This document shows, one piece after another, positions 1 to 7,600 of a DNA stretch of 31,213 nt. Each line of letters opens with the position of its first letter. Position 1 is the first letter of the stretch. The notes below the pieces were generated by a model. The model saw only the letters and a program-made list of their open reading frames with translations. It was not told the DNA's origin and did not search any database. The stretch lies in contig JBMSMG010000014.1 in the NCBI GenBank assembly GCA_049421025.1, positions 1-31,213 on the forward strand. The letters are read 5' to 3'. The DNA is from RGUW01 sp049421025 (lineage in GTDB: Bacteria > Cyanobacteriota > Cyanobacteriia > PCC-6307 > Cyanobiaceae). Position numbers and translations under genes: made by a program.

Positions 1-104
1 TCGAGGCGGTCTACGACTACACAGGAGCGGTCACAATTGGCAATTTGAATCTAAACTCGTTCAGTCAATACTCTGGCAAGCTTGGCGTCCGCTACCGCTT
101 TTAG
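1..104 (+). CDS. Outer-membrane beta-barrel protein, C-terminal end (partial)
   Basis: The window opens inside a gene read in the frame that stops with TAG at 102-104. The 33 visible codons alternate polar and hydrophobic residues and end in GVRYRF, with a terminal phenylalanine after aromatic and basic residues. That is the usual C-terminal signature of Gram-negative outer-membrane beta-barrels, where the last strand is recognised by the BAM complex. A porin or OmpA-like barrel is the natural reading, but the family cannot be fixed from the tail alone. The next gene begins 42 bases downstream on the same strand. Confidence 0.6.
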   Translation, partial: EAVYDYTGAVTIGNLNLNSFSQYSGKLGVRYRF

Positions 105-146
105 CGCCAAGGCGGCCTGGCCAAACTCCTCTTCACTTTTAACATC

Positions 147-572
147 ATGCGACGCCTCTTCCTGCTGATCATCGCTGCACTGCCGGTGCCCGCTCTAGCC
201 GCCCCGGCACCTAACAAAGCTGTGATCCCCGCTGAGCTTCAGGCTCAGGTTGTTGAAGGCCGCGAACTCTGCCGTAAAGCTGTTTATCGCTATTACGCGC
301 AGATCCCAATGGGGCCCAAACGGGGTTTCAGCATCAGCGATGTCAACGTTGAGGTGAATCCGATCGTGTTGGATCGCTTGGCCAAGTACGCCAGCGCCAA
401 AGAGGCCATTCGCTCGGCTGGCATCTCGTACCTCTGGTCGGTGGAGGTTCAGAACTCGCGCGGCCACTGCGATCTGCCGCCCAACGAGCGCACCTTGATC
501 AAGGCTGAGCCGTTCTTTGAGCAAGCCGAGAAGCAGCCGCGCATCGTCTTCAGCGACTGGGAACCCAAGTAA
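147..572 (+). CDS. Small exported protein of unknown function
   Basis: A 141-residue protein that I do not recognise. It starts with a basic n-region (MRR), a hydrophobic core and a likely signal-peptidase site after ALA (near residue 19), so it is probably periplasmic. The mature part has two cysteines, near residues 42 and 108, that could form a disulphide, and no clear catalytic motif. It follows the outer-membrane protein gene by 42 bases on the same strand, which fits an envelope role, but that is inference. Codon use looks like the neighbouring real genes, and the frames on the opposite strand have no family resemblance. Confidence 0.7.
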   Translation: MRRLFLLIIAALPVPALAAPAPNKAVIPAELQAQVVEGRELCRKAVYRYYAQIPMGPKRGFSISDVNVEVNPIVLDRLAKYASAKEAIRSAGISYLWSVEVQNSRGHCDLPPNERTLIKAEPFFEQAEKQPRIVFSDWEPK

Positions 573-677
573 GCAGGCGCCCCTCCCTTCTGAGCAAAGC
601 CACGACCAGATCTGGGATGATCGACCTCTGGCAACGGCGGTTGCACCAGAACAGCCTTGCTTTCAAGCACTTTCCAC

Positions 678-1340
678 ATGTCAATCACCGGATTCGTTGA
701 TGCCTTGCCTGGTCTGATCAGCCAGGCCGTCGAGACCAATCCGCTGCTGGGCTACGTGGTGATTGGCGCAGTGATGCTGCTGGAGAACGTGATCCCGCCG
801 ATCCCCTCTGAAGTGGTGATGCCACTGGGGGGATTTTTGGTTCAGCAGGGCAAGCTCGAGCTGATCCCGACCGTGCTGGCCGGGCTGATCGGCACGGTGC
901 TTGGGGCCTGGTTCTGGTATGGCATCGGCCGCCTGGTCAATGAAGAGCAGCTGGAACGCTGGCTGAACCGTCACGGCCGCTGGCTTGGCATCAGCGCAGA
1001 CGACCTGGCGCGCAGCCGGCGCTGGTTCAACCGTCATGGCGCCGCCCTGGTCTTTTGGGGACGCGTGGTGCCGGGAGTGCGGACCCTGATCTCGGTGCCA
1101 GCAGGGATCGAGTTGATGCCGCAACGCTCCTTCTTGGCTTGGACCACCGCTGGCAGCCTGCTTTGGGTGATGGTCTTGACCCTCACCGGCCAGGCGTTGG
1201 GTGAGGGCTACAAACGGGTCGCCGGCTGGATTGAGCCATTTGCAGACGCCATCAAGGTGGTGCTCATCGTTGCGGTGGCAGCTGGGGCGGCATGGTTGCT
1301 GTTGAAGGCGATTCAGCGCGCGGGCCGCTCAAACAACTGA
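678..1340 (+). CDS. DedA family membrane protein
   Basis: A 220-residue polytopic inner-membrane protein of the DedA (SNARE-associated/VTT) family. Characterised members move or flip lipid carriers such as undecaprenyl phosphate and support membrane homeostasis. Visible hallmarks are an early helix ending ENVIPPIPSE (the re-entrant family motif), a loop with GxxxG spacing, the second conserved block FWGRVVPGVRT near residues 135-145, and a final hydrophobic helix followed by a basic tail. I chose the ATG at 678 because it places the first helix at the family position; a TTG at 657 adds seven residues with no support. The specific substrate cannot be read from the sequence. Confidence 0.9.
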   Translation: MSITGFVDALPGLISQAVETNPLLGYVVIGAVMLLENVIPPIPSEVVMPLGGFLVQQGKLELIPTVLAGLIGTVLGAWFWYGIGRLVNEEQLERWLNRHGRWLGISADDLARSRRWFNRHGAALVFWGRVVPGVRTLISVPAGIELMPQRSFLAWTTAGSLLWVMVLTLTGQALGEGYKRVAGWIEPFADAIKVVLIVAVAAGAAWLLLKAIQRAGRSNN

Positions 1341-1408
1341 GCGTTCGATGAACGTGTTGCTGGCAACTTGATCATCGCTAGCTTGCCAATGATTTGCTTT
1401 GTCACGCG

Positions 1409-1657
1409 ATGCCCTCAATGCCCATGACCAGGGTCTTGTCTGCTGCAGCTGCCGGAGCCGCTCTCCTGGGAGGCCCTGCTGAAGCGATGAACCTCCAGGA
1501 CGCGTGTGCGCGCTTTGCGAGCAAACTCAATGCTGCAGTTCAATCAGGCAACACTGCCAAAGCCCAGGAGATTTACCAGATCGGCTCACAACGAATTGCC
1601 AGCAACTTCAACGGCGCCACGTGCCCGAATGTGCAACCACCAGCTGGCTCAAACTGA
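1409..1657 (+). CDS. Small secreted two-cysteine protein
   Basis: A short exported protein of about 77-82 residues, family not recognised. Three in-frame ATGs (1409, 1418, 1424) precede an alanine-rich signal peptide with a probable cleavage after AEA. The one at 1424 (MTRV) gives the most compact n-region with its arginine, and none has a convincing Shine-Dalgarno sequence. The mature chain is about 57 residues, with one cysteine near each end, and helix-forming in the middle. It is separated from dedA by about 70 bases and may have its own promoter. Function is unknown; a periplasmic location is inferred from the signal peptide. Confidence 0.55.
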   Translation: MPSMPMTRVLSAAAAGAALLGGPAEAMNLQDACARFASKLNAAVQSGNTAKAQEIYQIGSQRIASNFNGATCPNVQPPAGSN

Positions 1658-1698
1658 TCCCTGATCATTGAGCGATCTAAAAAGTCCAGCTTTCGACA

Positions 1699-1725
1699 AC
1701 AAAAAGCCCCCGCCAACACGGGGGC
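1699..1725 (-). terminator. Rho-independent terminator for the double-glycine peptide gene
   Basis: A perfect 7-bp stem, GCCCCCG (1706-1712) with CGGGGGC (1719-1725), and a 6-base loop. Read on the minus strand the stem is followed directly by five T residues (the A-run at 1701-1705), the canonical intrinsic terminator layout. On the plus strand there is no T-run, so it serves minus-strand transcription. It lies 45 bases beyond the stop codon of the small gene at 1771-1935. Confidence 0.8.
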
Positions 1726-1770
1726 ATGAAAACAGTTGCCAGAACAGCAATTGTTATTTCGGCGCAACAT

Positions 1771-1935
1771 CTAGACGGCTTTGACAACGGCTTTAACCAG
1801 GAATGGCAAGAAGAACCAGCCTCCGTTGATTTGCTCCAATTCTGCGTCTGTGAGTTCCTGAACTTGGGTGGTCGTCGTGGCGCTGTTGGTGGTGGTGGGG
1901 CCTGGGTGATGGGGTGTCACTGAGTGGACGTGCAC
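1771..1935 (-). CDS. Double-glycine leader peptide (bacteriocin/RiPP-like precursor)
   Basis: A 54-codon gene on the minus strand, ending at TAG (1771-1773). The centre of the product reads QVQELTDAELEQINGG, which fits the double-glycine leader of peptides cleaved and exported by peptidase-C39 ABC transporters: acidic amphipathic helix, conserved EL and LEQI positions, terminal GG. After the GG comes a 15-residue hydrophobic core, WFFLPFLVKAVVKAV, with two lysines. Residues 1-23 are a low-complexity Thr/His/Pro stretch. The GTG at 1933-1935 is preferred because GGGAG lies 7 bases upstream; an in-frame GTG at 1918-1920 would shorten the product by 5 residues. A stop codon at 1951-1953 limits the frame. 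A strong terminator follows. The core has no Cys, Ser or Thr, so lanthionine formation is not possible; an unmodified class II-like bacteriocin or signalling peptide fits better. No dedicated C39 transporter is in the window. Confidence 0.7.
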   Translation of the reverse strand: MHVHSVTPHHPGPTTTNSATTTTQVQELTDAELEQINGGWFFLPFLVKAVVKAV

Positions 1936-1942
1936 ACAGCAT

Positions 1943-1947
1943 CTCCC
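1943..1947 (-). promoter_or_regulatory. Ribosome binding site deciding the GTG start at 1935
   Basis: GGGAG on the minus strand, seven bases before the GTG at 1935. This is a good Shine-Dalgarno match at normal spacing and is the main reason for preferring this start over the GTG at 1920, which has no purine-rich sequence upstream. Confidence 0.5.
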
Positions 1948-2113
1948 GGCCTACTGGCAACAGCAATCGACAAGCGTCAGGTCTGATCCCAGCTCCTGCA
2001 ACCAATCAGCAATCAGGAACAACAAGGGGACCTGCTGCAGCTGACTCGCCCTTCATGCCAGTGCTTGACCGGCTGGAAGAGGCAACGCAAAAGCTTGCTC
2101 TAAAGATGTAAGA

Positions 2114-2390
2114 GGGGCCTTCCAGCCCCCGCGAGTCATTTGGGTGATAAGGCTGACTTCACCCCATCTCCCTTAAAGGGTCAGGCAGCCACAGGGGCGG
2201 TCTGACGGGAGAAACGAACGATGTTGTTCGCTGTTACGGGTTTGCTCTGACCGAGCAGGCTTCAGTCACCCTCCTCATACCCCGTCGAAACCATTGCAGC
2301 CCCGGGATCGGGGGAATGGAGCTGAGCGGAATCGAACCGCTGTCCGAAGCACTGGTGTGAGCCACCTAGTCCGGCCGAAACCGGACCTAT
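2114..2390 (-). ncRNA. ssrA: Permuted two-piece tmRNA (ssrA)
   Basis: Transfer-messenger RNA that rescues stalled ribosomes and tags the nascent chain for proteolysis. It is circularly permuted, as known for this cyanobacterial lineage. Transcribed first is the acceptor piece (about 2390 to 2317), with a GTCCGG/CCGGAC hairpin, a T-arm containing GGTTCGATTCC (2329-2340) and the acceptor strand CAGCTCC (2318-2324). A spacer of about 13 bases (2304-2316) follows. Then comes the coding piece, beginning GGGGCTG (2297-2303), which pairs with CAGCTCC with one G-U, and continuing with the conserved GGTTTCGACGGG. The resume ORF at 2181-2231 encodes ANNIVRFSRQTAPVAA then TGA; the VAA end is typical of ClpXP-directed tags. 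CCA is not encoded. The 3' end near 2114 is set at a GGGGC/GCCCC hairpin. Outer ends are approximate. Confidence 0.93.
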
Positions 2391-2469
2391 TCAGTGTGGC
2401 AGAGAAACCAAGCCGGAGCAGGGGTGGGCATCCCCGAACCGGGAATGATCTTTGCGCTTGACTGAAGCA

Positions 2470-3651
2470 ATGGGTGAAGCGATCAGGGCCATTGCGGTGG
2501 TGCCGCCCGGGCTTGAGGACGCCGCCGCGGCCGAACTGAGCGAGCTGGGCGCTGCAGGCATCAAACCGCTGCGACGCGCCGTGAGCCTGCACTGTGATCT
2601 GGCGACCCTGTACCGGCTGCATCTGCGCGCGCGGCTGCCGTTTCGCGTTCTGCGGCAGCTGGCCAGCTTCCCCTGCCACAGCAAGGACGAGCTGTATCAA
2701 GGCATTCAGCAGGCTGTCGACTGGCAGCACTGGCTGCCGCCCGAGCGCAGCTTCCGGGTCGATGCCAGCGGCAGCGCACCCGGCCTGAACCACAGCCACT
2801 ACAGCGCCCTGCAGGTCAAAAACGCCCTGGTCGACTGGCAGCGCAGCCACTGGGGAGCTCGCTCCTCGGTGGATCTCGAGCAACCCGATCTGAGCCTGCA
2901 CCTGCATCTAGGCGGCGGGCTGGCTCAGCTGAGCGTCGATGGCAGCGGCAGCAGCCTGCACCGCCGCGGCTACCGCAGCCGCATGGGTCTGGCCCCTCTC
3001 AAAGAGAACCTGGCCGCGGGCCTGATCAGGCTCACCGGCTGGGATGGCGCTGTGCCCCTGGCCGACCCCCTGTGCGGCAGCGGCACCCTGCTGATCGAGG
3101 CTGCGGCCATGGTCCTGGGCGCCGCTAGCGGCCTCGATGCCGCCAGTGGCAACGCGCGCCCGTTGGCATTGCAGCACTGGAGCGACTTTGACCCACAACT
3201 GTGGCAGCAAGAGCTCCAGGCAGCCCGCGCCAGTGAGCGCACAGCCAGCGGCCAGCTCAGCGATGGCGCGCCCATCGCTGCCATCGCTGGCAGCGACAGC
3301 GAAGCTGAGGTCATTGAGCAGGCCTGCGCCAATGCCGAAGCCGCCGGTGTGGGCGACTGGCTCACCCTGCAAGTGGGCGACTGCCGCAACTTTGTGCCGC
3401 CGGCTGGCCGCGGAATCTTGGTGTGCAACCCCCCCTACGGCGCCCGCATCGGCGCCGATGATCACCAGGCGCTCGAGCAGCTCTATGCCGACCTTGGCGC
3501 CATGGCCAAAGACCGCTGCAGCGGCTGGACTCTATGGCTACTCAGCGGCAACCCCGAACTCACCGGTGCGCTGCGCATGAAAGCCACGCGCAAGATTCCG
3601 GTGAGCAATGGCGGCATCGACTGCCGCTGGCTGCGTTATGAGATTCGCTGA
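2470..3651 (+). CDS. THUMP-domain class I RNA methyltransferase (RlmL N-terminal/TrmN-like)
   Basis: A 393-residue SAM-dependent RNA methyltransferase of the UPF0020 family, which includes the N2-guanine methylase half of RlmL and TrmN/Trm14. An N-terminal ferredoxin-like plus THUMP region (roughly residues 5-155) binds RNA. The Rossmann methylase follows, with motif I ADPLCGSGTLLIEAA near residue 197 and the catalytic NPPYG motif at about residue 320, as expected for exocyclic-amine methylation of guanine. It lacks the second methylase domain of E. coli RlmKL, as is usual in cyanobacteria. ATG 2470 is preferred; a TTG at 2452 would add six residues. It is divergent from the tmRNA gene with about 80 bases between them. 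The exact modified base in rRNA or tRNA cannot be decided from sequence. Confidence 0.88.
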   Translation: MGEAIRAIAVVPPGLEDAAAAELSELGAAGIKPLRRAVSLHCDLATLYRLHLRARLPFRVLRQLASFPCHSKDELYQGIQQAVDWQHWLPPERSFRVDASGSAPGLNHSHYSALQVKNALVDWQRSHWGARSSVDLEQPDLSLHLHLGGGLAQLSVDGSGSSLHRRGYRSRMGLAPLKENLAAGLIRLTGWDGAVPLADPLCGSGTLLIEAAAMVLGAASGLDAASGNARPLALQHWSDFDPQLWQQELQAARASERTASGQLSDGAPIAAIAGSDSEAEVIEQACANAEAAGVGDWLTLQVGDCRNFVPPAGRGILVCNPPYGARIGADDHQALEQLYADLGAMAKDRCSGWTLWLLSGNPELTGALRMKATRKIPVSNGGIDCRWLRYEIR

Positions 3652-3659
3652 GGCCGCGT

Positions 3660-4088
3660 TCAGCGCCCCAGCAGCGCTCTTGTGGTCTTGGTGATGCCGG
3701 CTGTCGTCTGGGGCAGGTAAGGGCCCTTGAGCAGCTGACCGCCGAGCCGCACAAAAACGCCGGCCAGCACAAGATCAAGGGCGGCTAGCACCAGTGCCGA
3801 GGCCATCCAACTCAAGCCCTGCACCTGATGCAGCCATAGCAACAGGGCCAACTCGGCAGCGATCAGCGCCAGAGCCAGCAGCACCAGCGCCCCGCTGACG
3901 AACAGGGCACCGCTGATTAGACGCCGTTTTTCGCGGTCAGCTTCCTGCAGTGCCATGCGCACGTGCAGGTCCATGACCGAGGTCATCAACGCCCCTACGC
4001 GAGCCGCCGCCCCGCGCGCCACACCGGAACTGGCCGCAGATGCGGAGCGCCCGGCAGTGGTGTTGGTTGATTCGGCTTCGGTGCTCAT
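3660..4088 (-). CDS. Phage-holin-3_6/YqjE-like small membrane protein
   Basis: A 142-residue protein with a Ser/Thr/Ala-rich N-terminus, an amphipathic stretch containing LHVRMALQEADREKRR, two hydrophobic helices (about residues 60-80 and 92-115) and a short basic tail. This is the layout of the holin superfamily III/YqjE group (PF07332-like), which despite the name is a common chromosomal envelope protein, not a lysis gene. It is probably cotranscribed with the upstream minus-strand gene (4130-4555), 41 bases away; YqjD/YqjE-like pairs are common in bacteria. Biochemical function is not established. Its stop is only 8 bases beyond the convergent methyltransferase gene. Confidence 0.7.
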   Translation of the reverse strand: MSTEAESTNTTAGRSASAASSGVARGAAARVGALMTSVMDLHVRMALQEADREKRRLISGALFVSGALVLLALALIAAELALLLWLHQVQGLSWMASALVLAALDLVLAGVFVRLGGQLLKGPYLPQTTAGITKTTRALLGR

Positions 4089-4129
4089 CGGTTCAGATCA
4101 GGCAGAGCAAGCGCACAGACCACAAGGCA

Positions 4130-4555
4130 TCAACCGGAGCGCCTGCCTGACGCCAGCATCAAACCCAGCAGCACACCGATGCTGCCGGCCAGGCCCAGTG
4201 CCAGCAAGGGGCGCTCGCGCACCGGCTTTTCGATGCGAGGCCGCAGATTGGCATTGAGCTCATCGAGCAGATCCTCGAGCTGCTGCTCGAGCGGCTCGAG
4301 CACATCGGCAAGGCGGTGGGTCTGCTCACCGGCCACCTGCAGCAGATCCTGCAACTGCAGGGTGACCGCAGAGACCGTTTTGCCGGTGTGCTCGGCGATC
4401 ACCTCGGCGACCTCATCGAGGCTGCCTCTGGTGGCCTCCAAGGTCTGACGCGCCACCTCGGGCCACTCGCGCTGAATCGTGGGAATCAGGGTCTCAAAGC
4501 GCTCACTGAACTGCTGCTGGGCAGTTCGCGACGCTCTAGCGGTGTGCGGATCCAT
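4130..4555 (-). CDS. ElaB/YqjD (DUF883)-like membrane-anchored helical protein
   Basis: About 141 residues. A long acidic helical domain rich in heptad Leu/Glu spacing (residues 20-105) ends in a single glycine-rich transmembrane helix (LLALGLAGSIGVLLGLMLASG) and a basic RRSG tail. That tail-anchored arrangement, preceded by RPRIEKPVRERPL, is typical of the ElaB/YqjD/YgaM family, whose E. coli members bind ribosomes and sit in the inner membrane in stationary phase. Two in-frame ATGs are possible: 4555 (MDPHTARAS) and 4585, ten residues longer. Longer frames reaching into smc are not credible. It is divergent from smc and upstream of the YqjE-like gene, probably in one operon. Confidence 0.65.
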   Translation of the reverse strand: MDPHTARASRTAQQQFSERFETLIPTIQREWPEVARQTLEATRGSLDEVAEVIAEHTGKTVSAVTLQLQDLLQVAGEQTHRLADVLEPLEQQLEDLLDELNANLRPRIEKPVRERPLLALGLAGSIGVLLGLMLASGRRSG

Positions 4556-4672
4556 CGGGGGCCGGGCGGCAAGGGGTCCAGCCATGGGCCGGCCCTGGTG
4601 CACACAAGTTAAGGAGGGACTTGAAGTGGGGGAACCCTCCGCTACATTTCTGCTGCTCGGCGTTCGGGCCTG

Positions 4673-7600
4673 TTGGTTCACATCAATCAGGTCGAACTCA
4701 GCCATTTCAAGTCGTTCGGCGGATCGATGACGATCCCGCTCGAGCAGGGATTCACCGTGGTGACGGGTCCCAACGGCTCTGGCAAGAGCAACATTCTTGA
4801 TGCGGTGCTGTTTTGCCTGGGCCTGGCCAGCAGCCGCGGCATGCGGGCTGAACGGCTGCCTGACCTGATCAACAGCGCCGTGCTCAAAAGCGGTCGCGCG
4901 GCCGAAACGGTGGTGAGCGTGCGCTTTGACCTGAGCGACTGGCAACCCGATGAGGCCGAGGCGGGTCTTGAAGCCCCCGCCGAAGGGCCGTGGATCAAAC
5001 CAGGGCAGAGCGAATGGACCGTGAGCCGCAAACTGCGCGTGGCTCCTGGTGGCACCTACGCCAGCAGCTTCAGCGCCGACGGCGAACCCTGCAACCTGCA
5101 GCAGCTGCAGACCCAACTGCGGCGCCTGCGGGTCGACCCCGAAGGCAGCAATGTGGTGATGCAGGGCGATGTGACCCGCATCGTCTCGATGAGTGCCCGC
5201 GACCGGCGCGGCATCATCGACGAGCTGGCCGGGGTGGCCCTGTTCGACAGCCGTATCGAGCAGACCCGCAGCAAGCTCGATGCTGTCTATGAGTCGCAGG
5301 AGCGCTGCGGCATCGTGCAGCAGGAGCTACTGGCCTCGCGCGCCAAGCTCGAGCGCGACTGTGCCCGCGCCCGCACCTATCAAGAGCTCAGGCAGCGGCA
5401 CAGCACCGGCCGGCTGCAAGAGCAGGTGCTGGTGTTTGAAGAGGGTCGCCGCCAGCTCGAGGAGCTGGGTCGCCGCCAGCTGGCCCTCACACAACAGCAG
5501 AGCACCACCCGCAGCGCTATCGAAACCGCTGAAGCACAGCTCGGCGAGGCCAACAAAGCCCTGGAGGCACTGCAGGCCGAGGTCAGGGCCCTGGGCGAAG
5601 ACCAGCTGATCGCCGTGCAGGCTGAGCTCGCTGGTTTAGAGGCCAGCGGCCGCGAACTGGCTCGCCAGGCCGACAAGCACCAACGCGATGCCGAAGAACT
5701 GCAGCGCCAGCGCCATGAGCTGGCGCACCTGCAGGGTGAACTGCGCACGCAGCAGCAGGCGCTCAACACCGCCGATGACGCTGCTGAACTGCAGCAGGCC
5801 GAAGCGGCCTGCACAGCGGCTGAGGCGGCCGTTGAGCTCTCGCGGCGGCGTCTGGGCGAGGTAGCCGGCCGCTCGGGCAGCTGGCTCGAAGAGCAAAAAC
5901 AGCGCAGCCAACAGCGTCAGCAGATCGCCGAGCAGCTGGGCCCGCTCGAGGCCGAACAGCAGCAACTGCTCGAGCGCCTGCGGCAGCAGCACGAACGCCT
6001 GGCCGAGCTCAGCGACGAGGCCAGCAGCGAACTGAGCAGCAACCAAAGCGCCCAGGAGCAGCTGGCCAGCGTCGATGGCGAATGGCAGACCGTGCTGCAA
6101 GCCCTGCAAAACGCCCAGCAGCAGGTGCAGGAACTCGCCGAAGAACTTGCCCTGCAGCAGCGCACCCGCAGCCGGCTCGAGCAGGAGCAGGCCACCCTCG
6201 AGCGCGAGATCGCCCGCCTCGACAGCCGCCGCGAAACCCTGCAAGAAAGCCGCGGCACTGGGGCCCTGCGGGTGCTGCTCGAAGCGGGACTCGACGGTAT
6301 CCATGGCCCGATCGCCCAGCTCGGCGAGGTCGATGAACGCCTGCGCGTGGCCCTCGAGGTGGCCGCGGGCGCCCGCCTGGCCCAGGTGGTGGTCGATGAC
6401 GACCGCATCGCCGCACGGGCAATCGAGCTGCTCAAACAAAAACGTGCCGGCCGGCTCACCTTCTTGCCGCTCAACAAGATCCGCGGCGGCGGCAGCACCA
6501 GCGCCAGCGGGGCGGCGGCCTTGCAGCGCGGCGGTGCCGCCTCTGGCGGCGCCGGCTTGATCGGCAAGGCTGTCGATCTGGTGCGCTACGAACCGGTCTA
6601 CGCCGAGGTGTTCCGCTACGTGTTCGGCGACACCCTGGTCTTTGACAACCTGGCCAGTGCCCGCACCGAGCTGGGCCGTCACCGCGCCGTGACGCTCGAT
6701 GGCGAGCTGCTCGAAAAGACCGGCGCGATGACCGGCGGCAGCCTGCAGCAGCGCAGCGGCCAGCTGGGCTTTGGCCGCAGCAGCGACGGCGATGATGCGG
6801 CCCCGCTGCGCCAACGACTACTCGAGTTGGGCGAAAGCCTGGTGGCCTGCCAGCGGCGTGAAGCCGAGGTAGGCCAGCAACTGGAGCGCGTGCGGCCAGC
6901 GCTCTTGCAGCGCCAGCAGCGCCAGGCGGCCCTGGAGGCCGAGCGCGCCGCGGCCCAGCGCAACCTGAGCCCGCTGCAGCAACGCCAGCAGCAGCTCGAG
7001 CAGCGCCTGGAGCAGCTGCGCGGTCAGATCACTGCCGACCAGCGGCGCCAGCAGCAGCTCGAGCAGTTGCTGGCACCCCTGCAACAGCAGCGCAGCGCGC
7101 TCGAGCAGGCTGAGCAAAGCGCCCAGGCCACAGGCGATGCCGATCGCTGGGCCGGGTTGCAGCAGGAGCTCGAGGCGGCCGATGCGGCCCTGGCCGCAGC
7201 ACGCGCCCAGCGCGATGGCCTGTTGGCCAGCCGCCGCGAGCGGGGTCTGGCGGCCGAACGCTTGCGCAGCCAGCTCGAAGCCAGCAGTGCCGATGAGCAG
7301 CGCCTGGTCGAAGCCGTCGAGGCCCTGGTGGCTGAGCGCAACCGCTGGAAAGAGCAACAGCAGAGCGACCAGCAGCGCCGCACCCAACTCGAAGCCCAGC
7401 AGACCGAACTGCAGACCCGCTTCGGCGAAAAGCGCCGCCAGCGCGACGCCGCCGAGGCCCAACTGGCCAGCCAGCGCCAGACGCTGCAGCAGCAGCAATG
7501 GGAGCTCACCCGCCTGGGCGAGGAGCTCACCGCCCTAGCCGAGCAGCAGCGCAGCGAAAGCCTGCGGGTTGAGCAGCTCGAGCGGGAGCTGCCCGATCCG

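Noticed and set aside
1793..2005. Minus-strand 70-codon frame overlapping the double-glycine gene in another frame
   Set aside because: Its start is TTG with no motif; the GG leader and hydrophobic core are in the other frame.
1914..2111. A 65-codon plus-strand frame antisense to the double-glycine peptide gene
   Set aside because: No recognisable motif, no RBS, and it covers a segment better explained by the minus-strand gene and its upstream region.
2275..2907. Minus-strand open frame of 210 codons across the tmRNA acceptor piece and the methyltransferase gene
   Set aside because: It overlaps a structured RNA and is antisense to a conserved methyltransferase; composition is that of a shadow frame.
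3660..4088. Possible prophage holin
   Set aside because: The holin-3_6 name is historical; there are no lysis, capsid, tail or integrase genes nearby, and the gene pairs with a chromosomal YqjD-like gene.
4130..5116. Long minus-strand frame extending the ElaB-like gene across the start of smc
   Set aside because: Only the part up to about 4585 resembles a protein family; the rest is antisense to the conserved SMC N-terminus with Walker A.
5636..6814. A 392-codon open frame antisense to smc
   Set aside because: It arises from the GC-rich, Gln/Glu/Leu-heavy codons of the coiled coil; the reverse frame gives Leu/Ala/Gln runs without any family motif.
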